Part shown: piece by piece, positions 25,273-34,400 of the stretch
Layout: every line of letters begins with the position of its first letter
Position numbering within the stretch: position 1 is the first letter of the stretch
Assembly: GCF_019457885.1 (NCBI RefSeq)
Contig: NZ_JAHZST010000019.1
Span: forward strand, 38,033 to 102,032
Length of the DNA stretch: 64,000 nucleotides
Direction: 5' to 3'
Origin: Shewanella nanhaiensis
GTDB taxonomy: Bacteria > Pseudomonadota > Gammaproteobacteria > Enterobacterales > Shewanellaceae
Notes under the pieces: model-generated
What the model was told of the DNA's origin: nothing
What the model saw: the letters and a program-made list of their open reading frames with translations, nothing else
Database searches by the model: none
Made by a program: the position numbers and the translations under genes

Positions 25273-26115
25273 CTATCTTGGCCAACGCCCCAAGGTACAG
25301 CGGTCATTACTACCAAAATCTCGCACAGTGGCGACATTCTCATAGCCAAGCTCGATCATCTTATCCCTAAGTTGTAGCGCCTGACCAAAGCCATGCTCCA
25401 GCAACAAGTAACCACCTGGTGCAAGATAATCGCGAGCACAATCGGCAATATGGTAGAGATCGGCAAAACCATGCTCAGGCGCAGTTAAGGCACTGTGAGG
25501 TTCAAACCTAACATCCCCCTCTTCAAGATGAGAGTCCTCTTCATCTATGTAGGGCGGATTGGAGACAATCAGATTGAAATCGTAACAGTTTACCGAATCA
25601 AACCAATCACTTTGAATAATATCGACTTGAGGCAACTTTAAATGAGAGCGGTTAGCTTTTGCTAAGGCTACAGCTTCGATTATCTTGTCGACTGCAGTGA
25701 TCTGCCAGCTGGGCTTCTCATAAGCCAGAGACAGGGCTATTGCACCGGTTCCTGTGCCTAAGTCGAGTACTTTCGCTTTTTCAGCTAATGGCAGGTTAAG
25801 AGCAGTTTCCACTAAGATTTCAGTGTCGGGTCTTGGGATTAAGGTGGTCGGATTAACCATAAATGGCAGTGACCAGAACTCACGTTCGCCAACAATGTGG
25901 GCTATCGGAGTGCCGATAACACGTCTACCAACCATCTTGGTATAGTCATCTATCTGCTCCGATGTTAAGCGCTCATCAGGCCATGTATAAAGGTAACCTC
26001 GCTGTTTATGTATGATATGCAGCAACATCACTTCAGCATCTAGCTTAGGTGTATCAGAAACATCAAGCAACTGAGGTGAGGCCCAGGCTAGGGCCTCAGA
26101 AAGTGTTTGGTACAA
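25273..26115 (-). CDS. prmC: Release factor glutamine methyltransferase PrmC
   Basis: A 280-residue SAM-dependent methyltransferase that N5-methylates the Gln of the GGQ motif in RF1 and RF2. The N-terminal helical region recognises the factor. The SAM site is VLDLGTGTGAIALSLA near residue 115, and NPPY near residue 184 is the catalytic motif. Length is as in E. coli PrmC (HemK). The start is TTG at 26115, with AAGGA ahead; no ATG gives a better N-terminus. It is last in the hemA-prfA-prmC run. In E. coli the sirB2 gene follows at once, but here an accessory block follows. Confidence 0.97.
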   Translation of the reverse strand: MYQTLSEALAWASPQLLDVSDTPKLDAEVMLLHIIHKQRGYLYTWPDERLTSEQIDDYTKMVGRRVIGTPIAHIVGEREFWSLPFMVNPTTLIPRPDTEILVETALNLPLAEKAKVLDLGTGTGAIALSLAYEKPSWQITAVDKIIEAVALAKANRSHLKLPQVDIIQSDWFDSVNCYDFNLIVSNPPYIDEEDSHLEEGDVRFEPHSALTAPEHGFADLYHIADCARDYLAPGGYLLLEHGFGQALQLRDKMIELGYENVATVRDFGSNDRCTLGRWPR

Positions 26116-26170
26116 AGGCTGTCCTTAATTTGAAACCTTATTTAAATAGCTTTTAGCAAGACTCGTCGAG

Positions 26171-27256
26171 TTAGTCTTCAGCTAACGCCGCTAACAGATC
26201 AGCTTGGTTTTCTAATATTAATGGCTCAATAATCACATCTAGCACGCCTTCCATCACTTCGTTTAAGCGGTATAGAGTCAGGTTAATTCTGTGATCACTC
26301 ATACGCCCTTGAGGGAAGTTGTAGGTACGTATACGTTCAGAACGATCGCCACTACTTACCAAGTTACGGCGAGTACTCTCCTCTTCACTGCGGCGCTTTT
26401 CATCTTCTACCGCTTGAATTCGAGCAGAAAGCACGCTCATGGCTTGAGCACGGTTTTTGTGCTGAGAGCGTTGATCCTGACATTCAACAACAATCCCCGT
26501 TGGGATATGGGTGATACGAATAGCAGAGTCGGTTTTGTTGACGTGCTGACCACCGGCACCTGATGCGCGGAAGGTATCAACTTTTAGGTCGGCCTTATTG
26601 ATTTCGATCGCTTCTGCTTCTGGAATTTCAGGCAGAACAATCACAGTACAGGCTGAAGTATGAACGCGACCTTGAGATTCTGTTTCTGGCACACGTTGAA
26701 CTCGGTGTCCACCGGACTCGAACTTAAGTTTACCGTAAACACCTTCACCACTAATTTTTGCGATGACCTCTTTAAATCCGCCATGCTCACCTTCGTTGGT
26801 GTTCATGACCTCTATCTGCCAACGATTGCTCTCTGAGTACTTGCTGTACATACGGAACAGATCGCCAGCAAAGATAGCCGCTTCATCGCCACCCGCACCA
26901 GCACGGATCTCGATAAAGGCATTATTATCATCGTTAGGGTCTTTAGGAAGCAGCAGGATCTGGAGCTCATCTTCTAGCGTTTCTAGTACAGACTTAGCTT
27001 CCTTCATCTCCTCTTGAGCCATCTCTTTTAGCTCAGGGTCATCCTCATTAAGCATCTCTTTTGCAGCTTCAAGATCTTCTGTCGCTTGTTGAAAAGCGGT
27101 GAAGCTCTTAACAACATCTTCAAGCTGAGAGTACTCTTTAGAAAGCGCACGAAAACGCTCCTGATCAGCGATAACACTCGGATCGCTAAGTAGAGCCAGC
27201 ACTTCTTCATTACGCTCAAGCAAGCCTTCAAGCTTGCGAATCACACTGTCCTTCAT
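26171..27256 (-). CDS. prfA: Peptide chain release factor 1
   Basis: A 361-residue class I release factor that reads UAA and UAG stop codons and triggers peptidyl-tRNA hydrolysis. The GGQ motif is in ASGAGGQHVNKTDSA near residue 235, and this Gln is the target of the downstream methyltransferase PrmC. The N-terminal coiled coil, the RAGAGGDEAA segment and the C-terminal NLTLYRL are all as in other RF1 proteins. The gene is 15 bases after hemA and 55 before prmC on the same strand, forming the conserved operon. Confidence 0.98.
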   Translation of the reverse strand: MKDSVIRKLEGLLERNEEVLALLSDPSVIADQERFRALSKEYSQLEDVVKSFTAFQQATEDLEAAKEMLNEDDPELKEMAQEEMKEAKSVLETLEDELQILLLPKDPNDDNNAFIEIRAGAGGDEAAIFAGDLFRMYSKYSESNRWQIEVMNTNEGEHGGFKEVIAKISGEGVYGKLKFESGGHRVQRVPETESQGRVHTSACTVIVLPEIPEAEAIEINKADLKVDTFRASGAGGQHVNKTDSAIRITHIPTGIVVECQDQRSQHKNRAQAMSVLSARIQAVEDEKRRSEEESTRRNLVSSGDRSERIRTYNFPQGRMSDHRINLTLYRLNEVMEGVLDVIIEPLILENQADLLAALAED

Positions 27257-27271
27257 TATAAAACGCTAACC

Positions 27272-28522
27272 TTAGTTTTTATCTAATCCGAGCGCACTTC
27301 TAAGCTGGCCAATGCTATTCAAATCGCCTTGGCGGCTCGCTGCTGTTAAGGCTTGTGTTGGCGCGTGGATCAGTTTATTGGTTAGCTTATTTGCCAGTTC
27401 AAGTAATAGTTGTTCACTATCACCGCCCTGGGCTAACTTATTGATCGCACGCTCCACTAGCTCATCTTTAATCGCCATACTTTGGGTACGGTACTCACGG
27501 ATACTGTCGACCGACTCTAACGATCTGACCCACTCCATGAAAAGATGTGACTCATTTTCAGCAATTACTTCAGCTTGCTCGGCAGCCTCTCTACGTGAGG
27601 CCATATTCTGTTCAATGATGCTCTGCAGGTCATCCACTGTATAGAGGAAGGCATCGTCAAGGTCGGCAACCTCGGCTTCAATATCGCGAGGAACTGCTAT
27701 ATCTACCAACAACATAGGTTGATGACGACGCTGCTTAAGCGCTTTTTCTACCATGCCTTTACCGAGTATAGGTAATGGGCTGGCGGTGGATGATATCACG
27801 ATATCAGCCTTAGGGAGAAAATCTGGTATCTGTTCAAGTGTAATTGCAGTGGCCCCGAACTCGTCGCACATGCCTTCGGCACGTGAAAGTGTACGGTTGG
27901 CAACCACCATAGAGTCCACACCATTATCTTTTAAGTGTCTGGCAACCAGCTCTATTGTCTCTCCGGCACCTATCAGCAACACCTTAGTTGAACTGATTGA
28001 GGAGAAAATATGCTTTGCCATACTCACAGCAGCAAAGGCAACAGATACGGCCGCAGCACCGATCTCGGTTTCTGTTCGTACTTTCTTTGCTACTGAAAAT
28101 GTATTCTGAAACAGGCGATCCATGGTGATAGCAACTGAACCCGCCTCTCTCGCTTTAGCAAAAGACTGCTTCACTTGCCCCAAGATCTGAGGCTCACCTA
28201 AAATCAAGGAGTCCAAGCCCGAAGAGACTCGCATTAGATGCTTCACCACAGCTTGGCCCTCAAACTTATACAAGCAGGGCTCCACCTCTTCGTGACTGAG
28301 TTGGTGATACTCTTCGAACCAACGAATAACCTCAGCCTCATCACCAGTATTGGTGTACAGCTCTGTGCGGTTACAGGTTGATATGATCACAGCTTCGCCG
28401 GTCTTGGTACATTTCGCCAAACTCTTCATGGCATCATGAATTTTGTCTGGTGAAAAGGCTACCTTCTCGCGTAGGTCGACCGTGGCTGTTTTATGATTAA
28501 TACCGATTGCTACAAGGCTCAT
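27272..28522 (-). CDS. hemA: Glutamyl-tRNA reductase
   Basis: This enzyme reduces the glutamate of glutamyl-tRNA to glutamate 1-semialdehyde with NADPH, the first committed step of tetrapyrrole synthesis. The N-terminal GINHKTATVDLREK, the catalytic Cys in STCNRTELY near residue 50, the VLLIGAGETIELVARHL nucleotide site near residue 182 and the C-terminal dimerisation helices match the family. I choose ATG 28522 (MSLVAIG...) because it gives the standard N-terminus; an in-frame ATG ten codons upstream is less likely. It is first in the hemA-prfA-prmC operon and divergent from lolB, with about 270 bases between them. Confidence 0.97.
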   Translation of the reverse strand: MSLVAIGINHKTATVDLREKVAFSPDKIHDAMKSLAKCTKTGEAVIISTCNRTELYTNTGDEAEVIRWFEEYHQLSHEEVEPCLYKFEGQAVVKHLMRVSSGLDSLILGEPQILGQVKQSFAKAREAGSVAITMDRLFQNTFSVAKKVRTETEIGAAAVSVAFAAVSMAKHIFSSISSTKVLLIGAGETIELVARHLKDNGVDSMVVANRTLSRAEGMCDEFGATAITLEQIPDFLPKADIVISSTASPLPILGKGMVEKALKQRRHQPMLLVDIAVPRDIEAEVADLDDAFLYTVDDLQSIIEQNMASRREAAEQAEVIAENESHLFMEWVRSLESVDSIREYRTQSMAIKDELVERAINKLAQGGDSEQLLLELANKLTNKLIHAPTQALTAASRQGDLNSIGQLRSALGLDKN

Positions 28523-28792
28523 CTGACTCGTTCTGGTCTCTAGGCATCTCATTTATTGTCGTTCATTCTACTGAATTGAATGAACTAAAAACAGAATATG
28601 CTTAACAAAACCGAATAATAATCTTAATTCTTATCCGTTTTTATAATTAAGGTCACCTTTTAAAAGAGCTGAAGCTAGATCTCTTAAAAAGCTTACAAGC
28701 TTGATAGCGCAAGGATTTCAGTAAATTTGCTGATTTCCATTGTATTCTCATCAGGCACTCGTATCATATGAAACCATCAATATCAGCAATAG

Positions 28793-29434
28793 ATGAATAA
28801 TTTGAGCTACTTCACAAAAACCAAGCTTGTCTGGGTGATATTAAGCCTCTCTTTACTGTCAGCTTGTGCCACTAAGACACCCGACAACCTGATCCCGGTT
28901 CAGGTGAATCATGTATCACAAGCTCAGGCTTGGGAGATGCAGGGAAAACTCGCGGTCAGAACTGCCGATGATAAATTTAGTACCAACCTCTACTGGCTTC
29001 ATACTGCCGATATTAACGAGCTTAAGTTAACCACTATGCTCGGCACCACTTTGCTCTCTTTAACAACCGAGGAGGGGGTCGCTAAGTTAGAGGTAGATGG
29101 AAAAGTGTATCGGCATCATGACGCTCAGGAGCTGCTAACTGAGATCACAGGCTGGTCTATCCCCGTCGATGCTTTGCCACTATGGATAACAGGCCAAGCA
29201 GCCCAAGGTGATAAGATTATCAGTCGAGATCCAAAATCAAGACCCACAGTATTGCTTTCAGAAAAAGACTCACCACCTTGGAAGGTCGAGTTTAATAGCT
29301 GGCAAGAGCAAAGCGGCGCTGAGATACCAAGGTTGCTAGCACTCACCAGAGAGCAACTAAGACTCAAGATACAGATAAGCCAATGGCAGGCACTCTCAGC
29401 CACCACATTAGCGACAAATAATCAGAAGAAATGA
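28793..29434 (+). CDS. lolB: Outer-membrane lipoprotein insertion protein LolB
   Basis: A 213-residue outer-membrane lipoprotein that accepts lipoproteins from the chaperone LolA and inserts them into the outer membrane. The signal peptide ends in the lipobox LLSACAT, and the mature part has the AWEMQGKLAVRTADDKFSTNLYW beta-strand pattern and the ALPLWITG loop typical of LolB. It starts the lolB-ispE-prs group and its last four bases overlap ispE. Divergent from hemA, the same arrangement as in E. coli. Confidence 0.95.
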   Translation: MNNLSYFTKTKLVWVILSLSLLSACATKTPDNLIPVQVNHVSQAQAWEMQGKLAVRTADDKFSTNLYWLHTADINELKLTTMLGTTLLSLTTEEGVAKLEVDGKVYRHHDAQELLTEITGWSIPVDALPLWITGQAAQGDKIISRDPKSRPTVLLSEKDSPPWKVEFNSWQEQSGAEIPRLLALTREQLRLKIQISQWQALSATTLATNNQKK

Positions 29435-30291
29435 TAATGAGCAATCAACTATCCTTAGGCTGGCCCGCACCTGCAAAATTAAATCTTTTCCTACACGTTA
29501 ACCACAGACGTGAGGATGGTTACCATGAACTGCAGACACTTTTTCAATTTATCAGTCATGGTGATCTACTAGATTTTAAGGTAACCGATGACGGCTCACT
29601 GAAGTTGCACTCAAATATCGGTAACGTTGTCGCAGATAGCGATAACTTAATTCTGCGTGCCGCAAAATTACTCCAAGAGAGAAGTGCAACAGAAAAAGGC
29701 GCCGAAATTTGGCTCGATAAACGCTTGCCTATGGGTGGGGGAATAGGCGGAGGTTCATCGGATGCAGCCACCTGTTTAATCGCACTAAACGCGCTATGGC
29801 AGACCCATTTAAATCGAACTGAACTGGCGGAGCTAGGACTCTCACTCGGTGCTGATGTTCCTGTTTTTATTAATGGTTTATCGGCTTTTGCCGAAGGTGT
29901 GGGGGAAAAATTAATTCAAGTTTCTCCCAAGGAGTTTTGGTACCTTGTTCTGGTTCCAGATGTGCATGTTTCCACAGCCGAAATATTCCAAGATCCAGAT
30001 CTGCCACGAAATACCCCCAAGCTAGATCTAGACTCATTAATGAGCAGCCCATGGAAAAATGACTGCCAAGAACTTGTCGTAAAAAGATACCCTCAAGTTG
30101 CCAAAACCTTAGACTGGCTGATAGAATATGCGCCGTCCAGAATGACGGGAACCGGGGCTTGTGTTTTCGGAGAATTCGAACAGCAGCAGCAAGCACTGGA
30201 TGCCTTGGCTCAGTTGCCAAGTAACATGACAGGTTTTGTTGCTAAAGGGACAAACATATCGCCTTTAGAGTTACGTTTAGCGCAACTTTAA
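29431..30291 (+). CDS. ispE: 4-diphosphocytidyl-2-C-methyl-D-erythritol kinase
   Basis: A 286-residue GHMP kinase that phosphorylates CDP-methylerythritol at the 2-position in the non-mevalonate isoprenoid pathway. The N-terminal PAPAKLNLFLHVNHRREDGYHELQTLF block and the ATP loop LPMGGGIGGGSSDAA near residue 98 are characteristic, as is the SRMTGTGACVF motif near residue 235. The first ATG at 29431 overlaps the lolB stop; a second ATG at 29437 is also possible. It lies between lolB and prs, as in E. coli. Confidence 0.97.
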   Translation: MIMSNQLSLGWPAPAKLNLFLHVNHRREDGYHELQTLFQFISHGDLLDFKVTDDGSLKLHSNIGNVVADSDNLILRAAKLLQERSATEKGAEIWLDKRLPMGGGIGGGSSDAATCLIALNALWQTHLNRTELAELGLSLGADVPVFINGLSAFAEGVGEKLIQVSPKEFWYLVLVPDVHVSTAEIFQDPDLPRNTPKLDLDSLMSSPWKNDCQELVVKRYPQVAKTLDWLIEYAPSRMTGTGACVFGEFEQQQQALDALAQLPSNMTGFVAKGTNISPLELRLAQL

Positions 30292-30361
30292 AGAACACTT
30301 TCTGGGGCAACCTTTTTTATGCCCCAGCCATTTAATGAAGCATACGCCTGAGGTTGATACA

Positions 30362-31309
30362 GTGCCTGACATTAAACTTTTTGCTGGTAACGCAACACCT
30401 AGTCTCGCTAAGAAGATAGCCGACCGTCTATTTTGTAAACTTGGAGACGCGGATGTTGGCGTTTTCAGTGATGGCGAAATCAGTGTCCAGATAAACGAAA
30501 ATGTACGTGGTGCGGATGTCTTCATCATTCAATCTACTTGTGCACCGACTAACGATAACTTAATGGAGCTTATCGTTATGGTTGACGCACTTCGTCGTGC
30601 TTCAGCTGGTCGTATTACCGCTGTGATCCCTTACTTCGGTTACGCTCGTCAAGACAGACGCGTACGTAGTGCTCGTGTACCTATTACCGCTAAGGTTGTT
30701 GCTGACTTCCTATCTAGTGTAGGTGTTGACCGAGTATTGACCTGTGATCTTCACGCCGAGCAGATCCAAGGATTCTTCGATGTTCCTGTTGATAACGTAT
30801 TCGGTAGCCCTGTGCTGCTTGAAGATATGTTAGATAAGAAACTTGAAAACCCTGTCGTTGTCTCTCCAGATATTGGCGGTGTTGTACGTGCTCGTGCAGT
30901 CGCTAAGCTACTCGATGATTCAGACTTAGCAATTATCGATAAGCGTCGTCCTCAAGCAAACGTTGCTCAGGTTATGCATATCATAGGTGATGTTCAAGGC
31001 CGTGATTGTATTATCGTTGATGACATGATCGATACTGGTGGAACCCTATGCAAAGCGGCTGAAGCATTGAAAGAGCATGGTGCTAACCGTGTATTCGCTT
31101 ACGCAACTCACCCAGTATTCTCTGGCAATGCAGCGAAGAACATCGCTGAATCTGTTATTGATGAAGTGATTGTGACTGACACTATTCCATTAAGCAAAGA
31201 GATCAAGGCACTGGATAAGGTTACTCAATTGACCATGTCAACGCTGATGGCTGAAGCTATCCGCCGAGTAAGCAACGAAGAGTCTATCTCTGCGATGTTT
31301 AAGCACTAA
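30362..31309 (+). CDS. prs: Ribose-phosphate pyrophosphokinase
   Basis: This enzyme makes PRPP from ribose 5-phosphate and ATP, feeding purine, pyrimidine, histidine, tryptophan and NAD synthesis. The sequence is very close to E. coli Prs across its length: YFGYARQDRR, the flexible ATP loop, and the PRPP-binding DDMIDTGGT. The start is GTG at 30362, preceded by GAGG at eight bases; this gives 315 residues, the same as E. coli. An upstream ATG at 30335 lacks a ribosome site and would add nine residues. A strong bidirectional terminator follows. Confidence 0.98.
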   Translation: MPDIKLFAGNATPSLAKKIADRLFCKLGDADVGVFSDGEISVQINENVRGADVFIIQSTCAPTNDNLMELIVMVDALRRASAGRITAVIPYFGYARQDRRVRSARVPITAKVVADFLSSVGVDRVLTCDLHAEQIQGFFDVPVDNVFGSPVLLEDMLDKKLENPVVVSPDIGGVVRARAVAKLLDDSDLAIIDKRRPQANVAQVMHIIGDVQGRDCIIVDDMIDTGGTLCKAAEALKEHGANRVFAYATHPVFSGNAAKNIAESVIDEVIVTDTIPLSKEIKALDKVTQLTMSTLMAEAIRRVSNEESISAMFKH

Positions 31310-31328
31310 TTAATTTTATTGCTGCATC

Positions 31329-31360
31329 AAAAAAACGCACTCAATGAGTGCGTTTTTTTA
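31329..31360. terminator. Bidirectional terminator after prs
   Basis: Stem AAAAAACGCACTC / GAGTGCGTTTTTT around a short loop, with A- and T-runs on each side. It serves prs on the plus strand and the small exported-protein gene on the minus strand. Confidence 0.9.
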
Positions 31361-31381
31361 TGGCTACTAATTTCGACAATA

Positions 31382-31795
31382 TCACATAAAACTTTTTCTT
31401 AGCGCGTCATCTCTGACAGCTTTAGTCACATCTAGGGCTATCTGCTTGCGTAACCTAACTAACCAATCATCCACGGTATCGTCATCAACTTTACAGCTTC
31501 TCTTAGTGCAATTAGGTCGCTGCGCCGAGATAAGCTCAATGGCAAGGGTTTCATCTTGCACTAAAAACTTTGCTTGAACCTGATAATCTTTATAATCCAG
31601 ATCGGCAAAGTAGCTGCCTGAGTCATCTTTAGATAGCTGCCAATGGTTACGCTTCATCACCTTTTCAAGCAGCGGGCCAATATCTTTCACATACCCTTTA
31701 AATGGCACAGGATCTTGATAGCTATGTATCGCCTGAGCATCAAACACAGCCATTGAGCTTAAACCTATTATTAAACTTGCGATTATTTTTTTCAT
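31382..31795 (-). CDS. Small exported protein, paralogue of the next gene
   Basis: A protein of about 137 residues with a signal peptide (MKKIIASLIIGLSSMAVFDA, cleavage after AQA), so it is periplasmic. ATG 31795 has GAGGG five bases upstream; an in-frame GTG at 31807 overlaps the previous stop but has no better site. The mature part shares a pattern with the upstream gene: I-x-x-LLE-x-M, W-x-L, G-x-YFADL-x-Y and a later Cys near the end, which suggests the two genes arose by duplication. I do not recognise the family. The two Cys residues (NCTKRSC) may form a disulfide. Confidence 0.7.
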   Translation of the reverse strand: MKKIIASLIIGLSSMAVFDAQAIHSYQDPVPFKGYVKDIGPLLEKVMKRNHWQLSKDDSGSYFADLDYKDYQVQAKFLVQDETLAIELISAQRPNCTKRSCKVDDDTVDDWLVRLRKQIALDVTKAVRDDALRKSFM

Positions 31796-31806
31796 CTCAT
31801 CCCTCA

Positions 31807-32268
31807 CTACAGGCGCATTAACTGTCTGGCGATACTCTTTCTAAGGTTTTTTATATAGTTATAGTAACCTCGACCATTTTTATAGCAGATATCATCAATC
31901 AAATTTTTACACTCATAGTCACCAAGTGCATCTTGGTATTTAAGCTGCACTAATGATTGGTTGTACTCTATCCTCATGATATTTGTGTCGCCGCGATAGG
32001 TAAATCTTGCCAAAATGTAACCTTCCCCCTCTCCGTCATAGAGCCAGGCAATGCCTTTGGTTGTCAGCATCCCCTCAAGTATCGCGTAACGGATTTTATT
32101 CAGATCATCAGTCCTAGTGACTATCTCTTTATGAACGGCGTTTATATAGCGATCTGAGGACTTAGGTTTGACTTTTTTAATCTCGAGCGGCACAGGCTCA
32201 GCCTGAAGTGATGAGGGGATTAACCCCCACACAAGAATAGCGAATATGATTATTTTAAAGCGATTCAC
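31807..32268 (-). CDS. Small exported protein of unknown function
   Basis: A 153-residue protein with a signal peptide (MNRFKIIIFAILVWGLIPSS, cleavage near LQA), so it is exported. The mature part has IRYAILEGM, IAWLYDGEGEGYILARFTY and a Cys pair (YECKNLIDDICYKN), then a basic C-terminus. The pattern is shared with the downstream gene (see 31382), and both lie in one probable operon on the minus strand, with 11 bases between stop and start. Function is not known. No family assigned. Confidence 0.7.
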   Translation of the reverse strand: MNRFKIIIFAILVWGLIPSSLQAEPVPLEIKKVKPKSSDRYINAVHKEIVTRTDDLNKIRYAILEGMLTTKGIAWLYDGEGEGYILARFTYRGDTNIMRIEYNQSLVQLKYQDALGDYECKNLIDDICYKNGRGYYNYIKNLRKSIARQLMRL

Positions 32269-32381
32269 AAGAACAACTCCCTTGGTAAAGTGAAGTATTA
32301 GAGTAAACCATATCGATACTCATGAGGAGGGCTGATTGACTTGAGGATAGGGAAAGAGATAATTTACTGAATTTTAGGCAC

Positions 32382-32411
32382 AAAAAAGCCCGTCATAAGA
32401 CGGGCTTTTTT
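32382..32411 (-). terminator. Terminator of the tRNA array
   Basis: Stem AAAAAAGCCCGTC / GACGGGCTTTTTT with a four-base loop, directly after the last tRNA-Gln on the minus strand. Confidence 0.9.
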
Positions 32412-32416
32412 GTATA

Positions 32417-32491
32417 TGGCTGGGGTACCAGGATTTGAACCTGGGAATGCCGAGATCAAAACCCGGTGCCTTACCGCTTGGCGATACCCCA
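32417..32491 (-). tRNA. tRNA-Gln (TTG)
   Basis: A 75-base cloverleaf on the minus strand. The anticodon TTG lies in the loop of GTTTTGATC, the T-loop is GGTTCAAAT-type, and CCA is encoded. It is the last gene of the array. Confidence 0.97.
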
Positions 32492-32539
32492 ATCTAGCTT
32501 TTACAAACAACCTGCTAAAGCAAGTTATCTTTTAATAAA

Positions 32540-32635
<96 letters not shown>

Positions 32636-32697
32636 ACTGCATCAAGCCTTTCATCTTGATTAAGCTCACCAATATTAGGCAAGCTATCTTTTATAAA

Positions 32698-32782
<85 letters not shown>

Positions 32783-32825
32783 ACTACATCTAGTTTTACA
32801 TCTTGACTAAGATGGCAGCTTATAG

Positions 32826-32862
32826 AATCTGGCGTGTCTAACATCAACACCACCACTCCCGC
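32826..32862 (-). pseudogene. tRNA-Leu 5'-half fragment 1
   Basis: On the minus strand this has the acceptor strand and the anticodon-stem side of tRNA-Leu (GCGGGAGTGGTGGT and GACACGCCAGATT) but lacks the rest of the gene. It lies in a spacer between tRNA genes. Confidence 0.65.
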
Positions 32863-32904
32863 ACTACATCAGTTTTACATCTTGATTAAGATGGCAGCAT
32901 AAAG

Positions 32905-32941
32905 AATCTGGCGTGTCTAACATCAACACCACCACTCCCAC
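32905..32941 (-). pseudogene. tRNA-Leu 5'-half fragment 2
   Basis: Second copy of the same 37-base tRNA-Leu 5' half, with one substitution in the acceptor strand (GTGGGAG). It is nearly identical to the fragment 79 bases away, as if the spacer was duplicated. Confidence 0.65.
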
Positions 32942-33000
32942 ACTGCATCTAGTTTTACATCTTGATTAGATGAAAAAACCTGTCATAGACAGGTCTAAAT

Positions 33001-33075
33001 TGGCTGGGGTACCAGGATTTGAACCTGGGAATGCCGAGATCAAAACCCGGTGCCTTACCGCTTGGCGATACCCCA
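33001..33075 (-). tRNA. tRNA-Gln (TTG)
   Basis: 75-base tRNA with the same sequence as the other Gln copies, anticodon TTG, CCA encoded. Confidence 0.97.
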
Positions 33076-33122
33076 ATCTAACTTTTAAAACAACCTGCTA
33101 AAGCAAGTTATCTTTTAATAAA

Positions 33123-33207
<85 letters not shown>

Positions 33208-33250
33208 ACTGCATCTAGTTTTACATCTAGATTAAGATGGCAGCATATAG

Positions 33251-33283
33251 AATCTGGCGTGTCTAATATCAACACCACTCCAG
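33251..33283 (-). pseudogene. tRNA-Leu 5'-half fragment 3
   Basis: A third, more diverged partial copy of the tRNA-Leu 5' half, three bases shorter in the D-arm region than the other fragments. It lies in the long spacer before the next Gln copy. Confidence 0.5.
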
Positions 33284-33383
33284 CATCGAACTTTACTGCA
33301 AGTTTCCCTACTTTATCTTCAATAGTATAAGAGAAAACCTCATTAACTATCGATGACAAGGTCAATAAATTAACCTTTTAAAA

Positions 33384-33458
33384 TGGCTGGGGTACCAGGA
33401 TTTGAACCTGGGAATGCCGAGATCAAAACCCGGTGCCTTACCGCTTGGCGATACCCCA
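33384..33458 (-). tRNA. tRNA-Gln (TTG)
   Basis: 75-base tRNA, anticodon TTG, CCA encoded; same as the other copies. Confidence 0.97.
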
Positions 33459-33505
33459 ATCAATCTTTTCAAACAACCCGCCAAAGCAAGTCATCTTTTA
33501 ATAAA

Positions 33506-33590
<85 letters not shown>

Positions 33591-33665
33591 ACTGCATCTA
33601 GTTTTACATCTTGATTAAGATGGCAGCATTCACTGCAACTCTTCGTTTTTCATCTGAAGAAAAGA

Positions 33666-33742
33666 TGGTAGCAATAGCGGGACTTGAACCTGCGACCCCA
33701 GCATTATGAATGCTGTGCTCTAACCAGCTGAGCTATATTGCC
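33666..33742 (-). tRNA. tRNA-Met (CAT), elongator type
   Basis: 77-base tRNA with anticodon CAT in the loop of GCATTCATAATGC, resembling elongator tRNA-Met. A CAT anticodon could also be tRNA-Ile2 (lysidine-modified), but the arm sequences and the Met-Leu-Gln order resemble the E. coli metT operon. Confidence 0.9.
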
Positions 33743-33762
33743 ACATAAACCACTTTTAAAAA

Positions 33763-33837
33763 TGGCTGGGGTACCAGGATTTGAACCTGGGAATGCCGAG
33801 ATCAAAACCCGGTGCCTTACCGCTTGGCGATACCCCA
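33763..33837 (-). tRNA. tRNA-Gln (TTG)
   Basis: 75-base tRNA, anticodon TTG, CCA encoded. Confidence 0.97.
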
Positions 33838-33884
33838 ATCTAACTTTTCAAACAACCCGCCAAAGCAAGTTAGCTTTTAATAAA

Positions 33885-33969
<85 letters not shown>

Positions 33970-34045
33970 ACTACATCTAGTTTTACATCTTGATTAAGAT
34001 GACAGTTCTACACTGTGAACTCTCTATTTTACATCTTGAGAAAGA

Positions 34046-34122
34046 TGGTAGCAATAGCGGGACTTGAACCTGCGACCCCAGCATTATGAATGCTGTGCTC
34101 TAACCAGCTGAGCTATATTGCC
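34046..34122 (-). tRNA. tRNA-Met (CAT), elongator type, first of the array
   Basis: 77-base tRNA identical to the copy at 33666. It is the promoter-proximal gene of the array, about 40 bases after the predicted -10 box. Confidence 0.9.
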
Positions 34123-34163
34123 ATCGTTTTGTTTCTTGTCCCTCTTGCTGAGGAACGGGGCGT

Positions 34164-34192
34164 ATTATGCTTATTCAGCTCATCTAGGTCAA
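34164..34192 (-). promoter_or_regulatory. Promoter of the tRNA array
   Basis: On the minus strand TTGACC (34187-34192) and CATAAT (34164-34169) are separated by exactly 17 bases, followed by a GC-rich discriminator (ACGCCCCG). GC-rich discriminators are typical of stringently controlled stable-RNA promoters. Confidence 0.8.
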
Positions 34193-34317
34193 CAGCTTTT
34201 TTCGCTATTTTTTACTATTGCAATCGTTCGGCTATAACTTCGTCAAAGTGATGACTAGATGCGCAATTTAAGCCTATTCCAATCAATTTTTGCCACCAAA
34301 AACTCACATCAAGTTAA

Positions 34318-34360
34318 AACAAAAAAACAAAAATGGCTCAATTCTTCAATTGAGCCATTT
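34318..34360 (-). terminator. Terminator after ychF
   Basis: On the minus strand a 13-base stem (AAATGGCTCAATT and complement) is followed by a long T-rich tail. Confidence 0.85.
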
Positions 34361-34400
34361 GCTTTAGCAATATTAAAAGCTAATAAGAGGCTTAAAATGC

